From assembly GCF_018304965.1 (NCBI RefSeq), contig NZ_JAGQED010000013.1, forward strand, positions 43,177 to 107,176: a stretch of 64,000 bases of DNA, written 5' to 3'. Below are positions 1-8,507 of the stretch, piece by piece (within the stretch, counting starts at the first letter, position 1; every line of letters begins with the position of its first letter). The position numbers were made by a program, and so were the translations under genes. A model generated the notes under the pieces. That model made no database searches. It was not told where the DNA came from and worked only from the letters and a program-made list of their open reading frames with translations. The stretch comes from Collimonas antrihumi (GTDB lineage: Bacteria; Pseudomonadota; Gammaproteobacteria; Burkholderiales; Burkholderiaceae_D).

Positions 1-801
1 TACCAGCGTATTGACCAGCTTGGTCGCGCGTGTTTCCCAATCACCGGCGATGCCGAGTTTTTTGGTGCGTCCGGCAATCGAGGTGACCAACTTCTGCGTC
101 GCGGCCGGGGTTTTGCGATAATTCCGCAGCTGGTTGAGCGCGGCGTGTGCAATGAAGTCGGGCGGCATGATGCCTTTGGCGGCCTGCTCGGCGATGCGCG
201 CGCTTTCCTGGTCGAGCACACGGGCCATCGCTGTCATGCGTTCAAGATAGGCTTCGGCATCGGCAGCGTTGGCGATTTTGTGCTGCGAGTCGAGAAACTC
301 GGGCACGGAAAGCACCGCGCCATCCTGTTGGGTGACCGGGAATGGTTGCGTGCCGCCATAGAAACCGCTGGCCGCGCCACCATACGAAAAACGCAGGCCG
401 TCCACCCCTTCGTTCGCCGCATAACGCACGCTGTCGTAACGGATTTGTGCGTTCGCGCTAAGCTTGGCGCGGTCCAGCGTCGCCATGCGGGCCAGCATCG
501 ATTTCACCTGTTCAGCCCACGCAGCCCGGCCGGCAGGTGAAGCATCCGGCAGACGCGATTTGAGCGCGAGGCGGGCGCCGGAATCGAGTCCCAGCGAAGT
601 AGCCGAGGTCGGCGACAGGCGCAGGATTTCTTCTGCAAAGTCGGCCAGCAAGGTTGAAAAACGGACGTCGGCAGGAAGTGTTTCTTTGGTCTGAATCTGA
701 GTCTGGGCCAAGGCGATGCGGGGTAGCGTAACAACAGCGGCGGCGGACAGTGCGCTCAGCAGCATCTCACGGCGGGAAAAAGTCAGTGGCGTATCGTTCA
801 T
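1..801 (-). CDS. DUF885 family exported protein (3' end outside window)
   Basis: The frame runs from an ATG at 801 to the window edge (267 codons), so the C-terminal half is missing. The N-terminus carries a Tat-like signal: SRREML at residues 8-13, a hydrophobic stretch and an ALA-Q cleavage site, pointing to periplasmic export in folded form. The mature part has the VTQQDGA and SVPEFLDSQH type motifs usual near the middle of DUF885 proteins, a metallopeptidase-like family whose substrates are mostly unknown. It is transcribed away from nothing obvious: a gap of about 95 bp separates it from the c-di-GMP gene upstream on the same strand. Family assignment is from motif memory; function is not established. 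Confidence 0.75.
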   Translation of the reverse strand, partial: MNDTPLTFSRREMLLSALSAAAVVTLPRIALAQTQIQTKETLPADVRFSTLLADFAEEILRLSPTSATSLGLDSGARLALKSRLPDASPAGRAAWAEQVKSMLARMATLDRAKLSANAQIRYDSVRYAANEGVDGLRFSYGGAASGFYGGTQPFPVTQQDGAVLSVPEFLDSQHKIANAADAEAYLERMTAMARVLDQESARIAEQAAKGIMPPDFIAHAALNQLRNYRKTPAATQKLVTSIAGRTKKLGIAGDWETRATKLVNTLV

Positions 802-897
802 GGAATCCTTTTATTGCGGGAGAATGCAGGGAGGAAAAGAATTTATGCGTCGCCGACCATAGCGCGAGTGGTGGAAGGGTGTCAATGAAATTTACGG

Positions 898-3800
898 TCA
901 TGCCGTCCCCTCTTGCGCGCGCATGCTGGCGGCCATCGGCAGCAATCCGGCCTCACGCGCGAACTCTTCAAAACCCTCGATCGGCAGCGGCCGGCAAAAA
1001 TAATTACCCTGATAGGCGTGGCATCCGGCACTCGCCAGGAAATCCCGCTGCGCCATAGTCTCGACTCCTTCGGCGATGACCTCCAGGCCAAGGCTCTTGG
1101 CTAACGCCAGGATGGTCCTGGCGATGGCTGCGTCGTTGGCATCGAACAGGATGTCGCGCACGAACGAATGGTCGATCTTCAACTGGTCCAGCGGCAAGCG
1201 CTTCAAATAAGCCAGCGAGGAATATCCGGTGCCGAAATCGTCCAGCGAAAAAAACACACCGTTGATTTTGAGCGCAACCATTTTTTGGATGATGTCTTGC
1301 ATGTTGTCCACCAACAGGCTTTCCGTCAGCTCCAGTTTCAGCCGGCTCGGATTGGCGCCGGTCTGGCTGATTACCGCCAGTACCTTGTCGACAAAATCAG
1401 GTTCGCGGAACTGCTGCGCGCTGATATTCACGGCCACTGTGAGATGGGTCATTTCCGGGCGGGTTGCCCATGCCGCCAGTTGGCTGCAAGCGGTTTCCAG
1501 CACCCAGTTGCCCAGTGGAAGAATCAATCCGGTTTCTTCAGCCATGGGAATGAAATCGGCAGGAAACACTATGCCGCGCTGCGGATGCTGCCAGCGCACC
1601 AACGCCTCGACACCCGTGACGCGGCCGCCGTCGACTACCTGGGCCTGGTAATGCAGCAAGAACTGCTTATCCTCGATCGCCTTGCGCAGTCCCACCTCCA
1701 GCGTGGCGCGCGCCAGCACCACAGTCTGCATCGCAGGATCGAAAAAGCGCAGCGCGTTGCGCCCGGTTTCCTTGGCCTTGTACATGGCGAGGTCGGCCTG
1801 TTTCAGGAGTTCGTCAATCGATGTCTGATGTCCCCGGAACAAGGTGGCGCCGATACTTGCGGTGCAACGGTATTCGATATCGTCGAGCTGATACCCGCCG
1901 CTGAGTACGGCAAGGATTTTTTCACCTACGGCTTCGGTCTGGCTGGCAGCCTCTTGCGGACTTTCACTCAAGCTTCCCAACACAACCACGAACTCGTCGC
2001 CGCCTACCCGCGCCACCGTATCGACTTCACGCACGCTGGCAGCAAGACGTTGCGCCGCTTGCAGCAACAGCAGATCACCCTGGTCATGGCCGAGAGTATC
2101 GTTCAGGGTCTTGAAATGATCGAGGTCGACGAATAGCAGCGCGCCGCAGGTCTCATTACGGGCGCTCACCGTAAGCGCCTGCGTCAGGCGATCCAGCAGC
2201 AGGGTGCGGTTGGGCAAATGGGTAAGAGCATCGAAGAAAGCCAGTTCCTTGATTCTTTCTTCCGAAATCTTGCGCTCGGTGATGTCGTGATGGGTGCCGA
2301 TATAGTGGGTGACAACCCCGTCGTCTCCCGTCACGGCCGAGATCGTCAGCCATTTCGGATACACTTCGCCATTCTTGCGGCGATCCCATATCTCTCCCTG
2401 CCAGCCGCCGCTGTTGTGAATGGCATCCCACATCTCGCGATAAAAAGCCGGGTCGTGGCGGCCCGATTGCAGCATGCGCGGGGTCTGGCCGACAACCTCC
2501 GCCGCCGTGTAACCGGTGCTGTCGGTGAAAGCACTGTTGATGCGCAGGATCCTGCACTCTGCATCGGTGACCATCATGCCTTCGCGCGAATCGAAAGCGA
2601 CCGCCGCGATACGCAGTTCAGCCTCGGCCTGTTTGCGCTCGGTGATGTCGCGGCCACTGGTGCGAAAGCCGGTGAAAGCGCCCTTGGCATCGCAAATCGG
2701 GGCCCAGGAAATGGATAGCCAGAACACCGAACCATCCTTGCGCACGCTGCGAAATTCCAGATCGTCGCCACGCAGCCCCTGTAGCGCTTTCTGGAATTCG
2801 GGCCCCACGCGAGGCATATCGTCAGGATGAATCAGTGTGGCGGCCAGGTCGGGCATTGCCATGCACTCTGCCACCGTATAGCCGGTGTATTCCTTGACGG
2901 ACGGATTGATCCAGCGCGGCATGCCATCCAGCCCCCACCAGACTTCCCAGTTGACCATGCAGTCCGCGATTGCGCGGAATTTCTCCTCGCTCTCGCGTAA
3001 CTCAGTGGTCATGGTGGCGGCCAGTTGCATGGCGCGGCTGCGGCCGGTCACCAATAACCAGGAGAGCAGCGCCAACAGCAGGCTGAGGCCGATGCCGGTG
3101 AGCGCAATAGGCAACTGGGCGTTACGCCTGAAGCGTCCTCTGAAGTCGTCCGTGGCGCTCATGGAAAGCGTCCAGTTGTGCCCGGCGATGACCAGATACT
3201 CATTAGCCGAAATGACAGCCGGCAGGCTCCGCCCGGGTTCAGAGGGCGAGAGGTAGGTAAGCGTTGTGACGGATGGTGCGACGCCGTCGTAAATGGCAAA
3301 GGCCAGGCCGGGCGGCAGCTCGCCGTAAAGGCTGGCCATCACGTCGCTCATATGGAAAGATGCGTAGATCCAGCCGGCCAGGTGGGCGCGACGTTCGGCG
3401 ACACTGTCATGCGGCTGGCCCCGGGTATAAATTGGCAGGTACATGATGAAGCCGGGCCGCGCATCTGCCTCGATATCGACGACCAGCCGGACCTTCCCGG
3501 AAATCGCAGGACTGCCTGAGTCGCGCGCCTTCTCCATGGCATTCCGCCGCACGGGATCGGACCAGGCGTCGAAACCAAGAGGGCCACGATTGCGGCCGAC
3601 GTAAGGTTCACGTTGAATGATGGGAACGTAGTTTTCGCGCTGTCCATCCGGTCGCACCGAGTAATCGGTGAAGCCGATCCGGTGCATGGCGACGACATGG
3701 CTATCTTTATTCGCCGCCGGCACCCATTTGCCTACGCCGATAGACTGGATCCCGGAATAATTGGCATCCAGATTGAGCGAGCCGACGTAGTCGCGAAAAC

Positions 3801-4044
3801 TGTCGCGATCCAACTCGCCGGTGACGGTGTACAGACTCTGCACACCGCGCAGCATCTGCTCGTAGGTCTCCATACGCAGCTCAACCCGGCTGACAGTCTC
3901 GCGCAGGGAAATGTCGAACTGGGACAGCAGCTCTTTTTGCGAAGCTTGTTGTTCGTGATCCCAGACCGCCCAGGTAACGCCAAGCGCAGCGACCAGGACA
4001 AACAAGGGAAGCAGGGGTAGCAGGATCGGGCGTGGCCAGTTCAC
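898..4044 (-). CDS. CHASE-PAS-PAS-GGDEF-EAL diguanylate cyclase/phosphodiesterase
   Basis: A 1048-residue inner-membrane c-di-GMP enzyme. One N-terminal membrane helix (about residues 5-25), a periplasmic CHASE-like sensor, a second helix near 315-335, two PAS/PAC domains (about 360-600), a GGDEF domain with an intact GGDEF near 681 and an EAL domain with intact EALVR near 813 and DDFGTGYSSL. Both catalytic signatures look functional, so it may make and degrade c-di-GMP. I chose the GTG at 4044: it overlaps the stop of the upstream periplasmic binding-protein gene (GTGA), whereas the longer frame starting at 4155 would add 37 basic residues lying inside that gene. The overlap implies translational coupling and perhaps a shared signal. 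Confidence 0.9.
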   Translation of the reverse strand: MNWPRPILLPLLPLFVLVAALGVTWAVWDHEQQASQKELLSQFDISLRETVSRVELRMETYEQMLRGVQSLYTVTGELDRDSFRDYVGSLNLDANYSGIQSIGVGKWVPAANKDSHVVAMHRIGFTDYSVRPDGQRENYVPIIQREPYVGRNRGPLGFDAWSDPVRRNAMEKARDSGSPAISGKVRLVVDIEADARPGFIMYLPIYTRGQPHDSVAERRAHLAGWIYASFHMSDVMASLYGELPPGLAFAIYDGVAPSVTTLTYLSPSEPGRSLPAVISANEYLVIAGHNWTLSMSATDDFRGRFRRNAQLPIALTGIGLSLLLALLSWLLVTGRSRAMQLAATMTTELRESEEKFRAIADCMVNWEVWWGLDGMPRWINPSVKEYTGYTVAECMAMPDLAATLIHPDDMPRVGPEFQKALQGLRGDDLEFRSVRKDGSVFWLSISWAPICDAKGAFTGFRTSGRDITERKQAEAELRIAAVAFDSREGMMVTDAECRILRINSAFTDSTGYTAAEVVGQTPRMLQSGRHDPAFYREMWDAIHNSGGWQGEIWDRRKNGEVYPKWLTISAVTGDDGVVTHYIGTHHDITERKISEERIKELAFFDALTHLPNRTLLLDRLTQALTVSARNETCGALLFVDLDHFKTLNDTLGHDQGDLLLLQAAQRLAASVREVDTVARVGGDEFVVVLGSLSESPQEAASQTEAVGEKILAVLSGGYQLDDIEYRCTASIGATLFRGHQTSIDELLKQADLAMYKAKETGRNALRFFDPAMQTVVLARATLEVGLRKAIEDKQFLLHYQAQVVDGGRVTGVEALVRWQHPQRGIVFPADFIPMAEETGLILPLGNWVLETACSQLAAWATRPEMTHLTVAVNISAQQFREPDFVDKVLAVISQTGANPSRLKLELTESLLVDNMQDIIQKMVALKINGVFFSLDDFGTGYSSLAYLKRLPLDQLKIDHSFVRDILFDANDAAIARTILALAKSLGLEVIAEGVETMAQRDFLASAGCHAYQGNYFCRPLPIEGFEEFAREAGLLPMAASMRAQEGTA

Positions 4045-4835
4045 GGTGGCGCCTGGAAATCGACCATGGGGGCGGCGAAGGCGGGGCTGAAGTATTTCTC
4101 GAAGATACGGCGGACGGTGCCGTCTGCACGCATCTCGTTCACCAATGCGCGCCACTTATCCTGCTCGGCTGCCGTCAGCGCCTTGTTCGACATGATGAGT
4201 CCGTGCGGTATCGCGGGATCGTTGAATTCGATGACGGTGGTGATGTCGCGGATCTTCTTTTCCTCCAGGGCCGGATAATCGAAGGGCTCTATGATCATGC
4301 CCTGAATCCGGCTGAGGAGCAGCGCCTGGTACAGCGGAGCCAGGCCATTGGCCTGGTTGACGCGGCTGGCGGCAGTCAGCTTGTCGACCAGGTGGTTGGC
4401 GGATTCACTGTAACGGAAACTCCGGATGACGCCAAGCTGAAAGCTGTCGCTATGTTCGAAATCGGACAGTTTGCGCATGCCGGAGTCCTTGCGCACCAAC
4501 AAATAGTATTTGTTGGTGAAGTACCAGGCAAAGCCCGCGAACCGGTTGCGCTCGGCATTGGTGATGCCGGACAGGCTGAAATCGAGCGCGCCGGACTCGA
4601 TCAATTGCCAGATGCGGGCACGCGACATCAGGCTGACGCTGACTTTGCAGCCGCTGCGGCGGATCAGCTCGTCGGCGAAATCCTTGTCGATGCCGGTATC
4701 GGTGTCGACGGAATAAAGCAGACCGTGATCGTGCAATGCGAGCGTAAAGGGACGCGAGCAGTCGGGACCGGCTGCAAATGCGCTGCCAAGGCCGCACACC
4801 GCAAGCATCAAGCAACCAAGGCATTGTCGGATCAT
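4041..4835 (-). CDS. periplasmic solute-binding protein, family 3 (SBP_bac_3)
   Basis: 264 residues with a clear Sec signal peptide (about 1-21, cleavage after AFA). The mature protein has the family 3 fold signatures: a KDFADELIRRSG segment, then GALDFSLSGITNAERNRFA and a WYFTNKYYLLVRKD strand typical of amino-acid binding proteins. No permease or ATPase genes are nearby. Instead it overlaps by four bases the start of a membrane c-di-GMP enzyme with a periplasmic sensor domain. The context therefore suggests a ligand receptor for signalling rather than transport; this is inference. Ligand unknown. Confidence 0.82.
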   Translation of the reverse strand: MIRQCLGCLMLAVCGLGSAFAAGPDCSRPFTLALHDHGLLYSVDTDTGIDKDFADELIRRSGCKVSVSLMSRARIWQLIESGALDFSLSGITNAERNRFAGFAWYFTNKYYLLVRKDSGMRKLSDFEHSDSFQLGVIRSFRYSESANHLVDKLTAASRVNQANGLAPLYQALLLSRIQGMIIEPFDYPALEEKKIRDITTVIEFNDPAIPHGLIMSNKALTAAEQDKWRALVNEMRADGTVRRIFEKYFSPAFAAPMVDFQAPP

Positions 4836-5252
4836 AGTTTCGCCATGCGGTAAAAAGTACAGGCCGCTTCGTTAGCAGCCGTTTCGAACTTATTTAATCA
4901 CTTCTCCCTCGATCGCAGGTCTATCGAGAGGGATTTTTTGTCAGATGCTCGCTTCAACCGTGCTTATCGATCCAATTATCGCTCCGATTATCGCTCCGAA
5001 AAACGACAAAACGCAGCTTTGAACCGGGAGTCATGACGGCTTGCGGCTTTGCAGCAAAGCGGTGACGGCCAGCGAATTTAATGTTACGCGACGGATACTT
5101 AAACCGCAACTGACATGGACCTCAAATCAGGTGTGGAGCGGTTAGTGGTCTGGGCAAGGTGGCTGCGAACTGGTGATCGAGGTGGGGTGGAGGCGGGCAT
5201 GGCAGGCCGTGACGGCGGGTAGTGATATTGGGCGTCAGGAATTCTTCCGACG
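4836..5252. other. 417-bp intergenic region
   Basis: No credible gene is seen. It holds the promoter side of the binding-protein gene, a plus-strand terminator-like hairpin at 4905-4939 and a short tandem duplication of ATTATCGCTCCGA near 4974-5000. Confidence 0.6.
4905..4939 (+). terminator. terminator-like hairpin with no obvious upstream gene
   Basis: TCCCTCGAT (4905-4913) pairs imperfectly with ATCGAGAGGGA (4923-4933), followed by six T on the plus strand. No plus-strand coding gene ends before it; only about 70 bp separate it from the divergent binding-protein gene, so a short antisense or small RNA could end here. Confidence 0.4.
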
Positions 5253-5284
5253 AAAAAAAAGCCCCTGAATTTCTTCAAGGGGCT
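5253..5284 (-). terminator. rho-independent terminator of the HU gene
   Basis: On the minus strand AGCCCCTTGAA pairs with TTCAGGGGCT (one bulge) and is followed by a run of eight T. It lies just after the HU stop at 5294. Confidence 0.85.
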
Positions 5285-5293
5285 TTCATTACA

Positions 5294-5578
5294 TCATTTC
5301 TTCTTTTTGTTCACTGCATCTTTGAATGCTTTACCAGCTGTGAACTTGACGGTCTTGGCTGCAGCAATCTTGATTGCTTCGCCGGTGCGTGGATTGCGAC
5401 CGACGCGTGCAGCACGTTTGCCGGAAGAGAACGAACCAAATCCAATCAACTGAACAGTATTACCTTTAGTCACGGCCTTGATCACGTTGTCTACGACGGA
5501 TTCCAAAGCGCGCTGTGCAGCGGCTTTCGAGATTTCGCAATCGGTGGCAATGGCGTCGATCAATTCGGTTTTGTTCAT
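5294..5578 (-). CDS. hupB: HU-family nucleoid DNA-binding protein
   Basis: 94 residues, the usual length for HU. The N-terminus [11 protein letters not shown], the helix-rich first half and the DNA-binding arm with the family signature [21 protein letters not shown] (about 47-67, read in parts) are all present, and the C-terminus ends in four lysines. HU dimers bend DNA and organise the nucleoid. It is a single-gene unit with its own terminator. Whether it should be called hupA or hupB cannot be decided here, because betaproteobacteria often carry several paralogues. Confidence 0.93.
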   Translation of the reverse strand: MNKTELIDAIATDCEISKAAAQRALESVVDNVIKAVTKGNTVQLIGFGSFSSGKRAARVGRNPRTGEAIKIAAAKTVKFTAGKAFKDAVNKKKK

Positions 5579-5757
5579 TTCGTTAAATCCTCAAAAAAAG
5601 TGGTGAGTTGCAAATTCTAGCACCGTATTTGCTTGGAATCGGCGATGTAGACTACCGCAAACGCGCGTTTGAGACAAATTGCTTTTAAAATTTCGTTTGC
5701 AGTCGGCCGTATCTTTAGCACAAAAACCAGGTTTAGCGATAGGAAAAGAGGATTTTC

Positions 5758-5900
5758 ATGTTGAAAATATTGGGCAAGGCAGCGTCAATCAATGTCCGTA
5801 AAGTGCTTTGGACATGCGATGAACTGGGCTTGCCGTTCGAACGGGAGGACTGGGGCAGCGGCCGGCTTTTCTGCGGCATGGCCGTAATGGCCTGGCTTGA
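5758..5900 (+). pseudogene. glutathione S-transferase remnant with internal deletion
   Basis: The first 35 codons encode a perfect GST start ([18 protein letters not shown] then [16 protein letters not shown]). Directly after this, in the +2 frame, the DNA encodes [12 protein letters not shown] and a stop at 5898-5900, which is the usual C-terminal end of the same family. About 160 residues in between are missing and the two ends are out of frame with each other. The original frame reads on as unrelated residues to 5943. A single deletion removing the middle of the gene explains this. Confidence 0.8.
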
Positions 5901-5929
5901 GCGCTTAGGCTTACTACCGGCGCAAAAAG

Positions 5930-6589
5930 CTAGACGGCGTTGATGTCCGCCGCTTCAAGCACTTGCTTGGGACCACCCTGCCGCGCCAGTTTGATCATGG
6001 CACGTCCCATCTGTTCAGTGGTGGTGACGTGTTTCGGGAACAGCCGCCGGACCAGCGGCAGCAACGGCGCGGCAAGCAGATAGAACAGGCGGTATGAGCG
6101 GGTCTTGGAGCGTGCGCCGTGCAGCGGCTGGATGACGCCGGGACGGAACATGAAGGCGGCCTTGATCGGCAGGTGCAGCAAGGCGTTTTCGGTGCGGCCT
6201 TTGACTCTGGCCCACATGCTGCTGCCGTGCTCGCTGGAATCGGTGCCGGCGCCTGAGACATAGATGAAGGTCATGCCTGGATTCTGCGCCGCCAGCACCT
6301 TGGCAACGGTCAGTGTGAGATCGTAGGTGAGTTCGCTGTAGCGTGCTTCCGACATGCCGGCCGCCGATACGCCGAGGCAGAAGAAACATGCGTCGTAACC
6401 TTGCAACGATCCGGCGCATGCCGCAATCTGCGTCAGGTCCGGGATCACCAGTTCGCGCAATTTGCCGGACACGTTTGCGGCGGCGCTGCGGCCGACTGCC
6501 AACACGGTGTCAACGCCGGCATCAAGCTGGCACTCGCGCAGCACGCCTTGTCCGACCATGCCGCTGGCGCCAAATAGGATTACTTTCAT
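5930..6589 (-). CDS. NAD(P)-binding epimerase-like protein (atypical SDR)
   Basis: 219 residues starting at the ATG at 6589; the longer frame to 6652 would add 21 low-complexity residues before [10 protein letters not shown]. The Rossmann start [11 protein letters not shown] is at residues 6-16, a VGRS strand end near 32, and [10 protein letters not shown] with a later RPGVIQP motif resemble the HTATIP2-like/YwnB-like atypical SDR group. The substrate cannot be told. It is divergent from a TetR regulator with a palindrome between them, so control by that regulator is likely. Confidence 0.78.
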   Translation of the reverse strand: MKVILFGASGMVGQGVLRECQLDAGVDTVLAVGRSAAANVSGKLRELVIPDLTQIAACAGSLQGYDACFFCLGVSAAGMSEARYSELTYDLTLTVAKVLAAQNPGMTFIYVSGAGTDSSEHGSSMWARVKGRTENALLHLPIKAAFMFRPGVIQPLHGARSKTRSYRLFYLLAAPLLPLVRRLFPKHVTTTEQMGRAMIKLARQGGPKQVLEAADINAV

Positions 6590-6682
6590 TGCAGGTCCCG
6601 ATCTTGTTGTATTGCCTGTTGTGCTTGTTGCGCCGCCGACCGCTGTTGCCAACCGCCGTTGCCAGCATTACGGTCAAATTAG

Positions 6683-6698
6683 TACACTGCACAGTGTA
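6683..6698. promoter_or_regulatory. palindromic operator candidate for the TetR regulator
   Basis: TACACTG-CA-CAGTGTA is a perfect 7+7 palindrome with a 2-base centre, placed between the divergent epimerase and tetR genes, 67 bp before the tetR start. Divergently placed TetR repressors usually bind such a site and control both genes. Confidence 0.65.
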
Positions 6699-6765
6699 GT
6701 TTCTATTTATTCAGAAGTAAACTGCCTGGTGTAAAATTCAGTTATCCGTCATCCTGAAGCAGATC

Positions 6766-7377
6766 ATGACCACAGTCCAACGTCTTACCGACCGCAAACG
6801 CGAGGCCATCATCCAGGCCGCGATTGCGGAATTCCGCGCCCACGGTTTTGAAACCACCAGCATGGACAAGATCGCCGCGCGGGCGGAGGTTTCAAAGCGC
6901 ACGGTGTACAACCATTTCCCCGGCAAGGAGGAATTGTTCGCCGAAATCCTGGCGCGCCTGTGGCAGGCCACTGCGGAACAAGGCGCCCTGGCCTATCGTC
7001 ATGATAAGCCGCTGCGCGCGCAGTTGCGTGCGCTGATGCAAACCAAGATGGACATGCTTAGCGACAGCAATTTCCTCGACCTGGCGCGGGTTGCGATTGC
7101 TGCCGCCATCCACTCGCCGGAGCGGACTCAGGACATGGTCGCCAAAATGGGCGAGCGGGAAGAAGGCGTCAGCACCTGGATCAGCGCGGCCCAGGCAGCC
7201 GGCAAGCTGAAACCGGCCGATCCCGCAATCGCGGCGCATCAGCTGCAAAGCCTGCTGAAAGCCTTTGCGTTCTGGCCCCAGGTTACACTGGGCCAGCCGC
7301 CGTTACCGGCAGCGCAGCAAAAGCAGGTGCTGGATTCGGCGGTGGATATGTTCCTGGCGTATTACGAAGTGGCCTGA
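6766..7377 (+). CDS. TetR/AcrR family transcriptional regulator
   Basis: 203 residues. The N-terminal helix-turn-helix is classical: IIQAAIAEFRAHGFETTSMD then KIAARAEVSKRTVYNHFPGKEELF (about 14-57). The C-terminal part resembles the AefR-like ligand domain. It is transcribed divergently from the epimerase-like gene and a perfect palindrome lies in the shared promoter region, so it probably represses itself and that neighbour. The inducer is unknown. The stop is followed after 26 bp by a dispersed repeat. Confidence 0.9.
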   Translation: MTTVQRLTDRKREAIIQAAIAEFRAHGFETTSMDKIAARAEVSKRTVYNHFPGKEELFAEILARLWQATAEQGALAYRHDKPLRAQLRALMQTKMDMLSDSNFLDLARVAIAAAIHSPERTQDMVAKMGEREEGVSTWISAAQAAGKLKPADPAIAAHQLQSLLKAFAFWPQVTLGQPPLPAAQQKQVLDSAVDMFLAYYEVA

Positions 7378-7403
7378 TAAACAACGGTAAAAACAAGAAA
7401 GAC

Positions 7404-7527
7404 GTAGGGTGGGCAAGTTTTTTGCCCACGCGTTACCGTGATATCCGGAGAGCGGACCCATCCGGTGCCTCACCAGGTCTGTACGTGGTGTGAGGTCACG
7501 CGTGGGCAAAAAACTTGCCCACCCTAC
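7404..7527. repeat. paired-hairpin dispersed repeat, copy 1
   Basis: Starts with GTAGGGTGGGCA and ends with its complement TGCCCACCCTAC. Each end is itself a hairpin (GGGCAAGTTTTTTGCCC and its reverse complement), so the two ends are perfect inverted copies over about 30 bp. The interior shares GATATC-CGGTAAC-type sequence with copies at 15341 and 33517, in the opposite orientation. It lies between convergent genes. Confidence 0.85.
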
Positions 7528-7540
7528 CCAGCAATTGCAA

Positions 7541-8047
7541 TCAGAAATGCCGTTTGACGACTTCGCCGAATGCATCTTCGGCTGAACTGCCTTTGAGCAT
7601 CAGCTCGGTGATTTCTGCCGTATGCTCACCTATGCCGTCGGGTAGCATCTGGCGATTATTACGGAAATAGTCGTAGCGGGCGGCATCGATCAAATCCTTG
7701 GCTTTCATCGCTACCGCACCACCGCGGGTACCACCGCTACGGCTGACGACGCGACCGCCGGCGGAGCTGACGCGCGTGACGCCAACCGACCGGAAACCGC
7801 CGGCAGCAATCGCCGCCTTGATTTGTTCGAGGGTGAATACCGGCGTGGCGTTGGGGCCGACAAACTCATCTTCCTTCGGATGCAATAAATGGCTATTGCT
7901 GTCGAATGCCATTTTCTTTTCGGCGCTATTAGTAAGCTGATAATACGGGCACGGTCCCGGGCTGGTCAGTCCGAATTGCACGCGGTCGCCGTACACTTCC
8001 ATCTTGCCCATGACTTCCTTCAAATAGGCCGTCGTCAGGGAGTCCAT
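7541..8047 (-). CDS. hypothetical protein
   Basis: 168 residues from the ATG at 8047, preceded by GGAG at a good distance; the frame continues upstream only to a TTG at 8083. I do not recognise a family. No signal peptide, membrane helix or catalytic motif is evident. A glycine/serine/arginine-rich middle (RVVSRSGGTRGGAVAMK) precedes an acidic, helical C-terminus (AEITELMLKGSSAEDAFGEV). It is transcribed alone. A perfect inverted repeat at 8118-8137 lies in its promoter region, so it may be regulated, but no regulator gene is adjacent. Confidence 0.6.
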   Translation of the reverse strand: MDSLTTAYLKEVMGKMEVYGDRVQFGLTSPGPCPYYQLTNSAEKKMAFDSNSHLLHPKEDEFVGPNATPVFTLEQIKAAIAAGGFRSVGVTRVSSAGGRVVSRSGGTRGGAVAMKAKDLIDAARYDYFRNNRQMLPDGIGEHTAEITELMLKGSSAEDAFGEVVKRHF

Positions 8048-8117
8048 CTTGCCGCTCCAGCGTTTGGTTCTTGTCGTCTTCAAAATGCGTTACTTCCAAT
8101 AATGATGGCTGCATATT

Positions 8118-8137
8118 GCAATTATTACAATAATTGC
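8118..8137. promoter_or_regulatory. perfect 9+9 inverted repeat upstream of the hypothetical gene
   Basis: GCAATTATT-AC-AATAATTGC, 71 bp upstream of the start at 8047. It looks like a dimeric regulator site; no cognate regulator can be named. Confidence 0.5.
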
Positions 8138-8240
8138 GATAGCGGCCGTTTATGAATCAATTGCAGTACGCATTATCCCCCGACACGATTTGCTAAGGCT
8201 GGATCACGGCAAAATATATTATTGTTCGCCGGTTATGCTT

Positions 8241-8507
8241 TAGGGCCTGTTAACCTATGATTCGGGAGTGCGAACGCGCGGCAGGCGTTGCGTGCCTAGG
8301 CGCAGCGACGCGACGTAGCGGTGCTACGGCAAGGAGTTGCAACAACGGCATGCGACGCCTGCAGCCGTTCCCGGAGGGTTCAAGCCAAAACGTGCGCTGG
8401 CCGCGTTGCATGGCTTGCTGGGGCACTAGCCCCAGCTACACCACGCGCCTTGCCAACACACGTTTTGGCTTGAACGCATCTCCCAAATCATAGGTTAACA
8501 GGCCCTA
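8241..8507. mobile_element. MITE-like element with 27-bp terminal inverted repeats
   Basis: TAGGGCCTGTTAACCTATGA plus TTCGGGA at 8241-8267 is repeated inverted at 8481-8507 with one mismatch. The outermost TA on each side may be a TA target duplication, as made by IS630/Tc1-mariner transposases. The 267-bp element has no transposase and its interior holds smaller hairpins. The right repeat runs into the adjacent SDR gene and encodes its last residues and stop. Confidence 0.8.

Noticed and set aside
1168..2136. 322-codon plus-strand open frame
   Set aside because: It lies wholly inside the GGDEF-EAL gene on the opposite strand and shows no family features; a high-GC shadow.
8257..8493. 78-codon plus-strand frame inside the MITE-like element
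   Set aside because: Noncoding mobile element with hairpins; no transposase motif.
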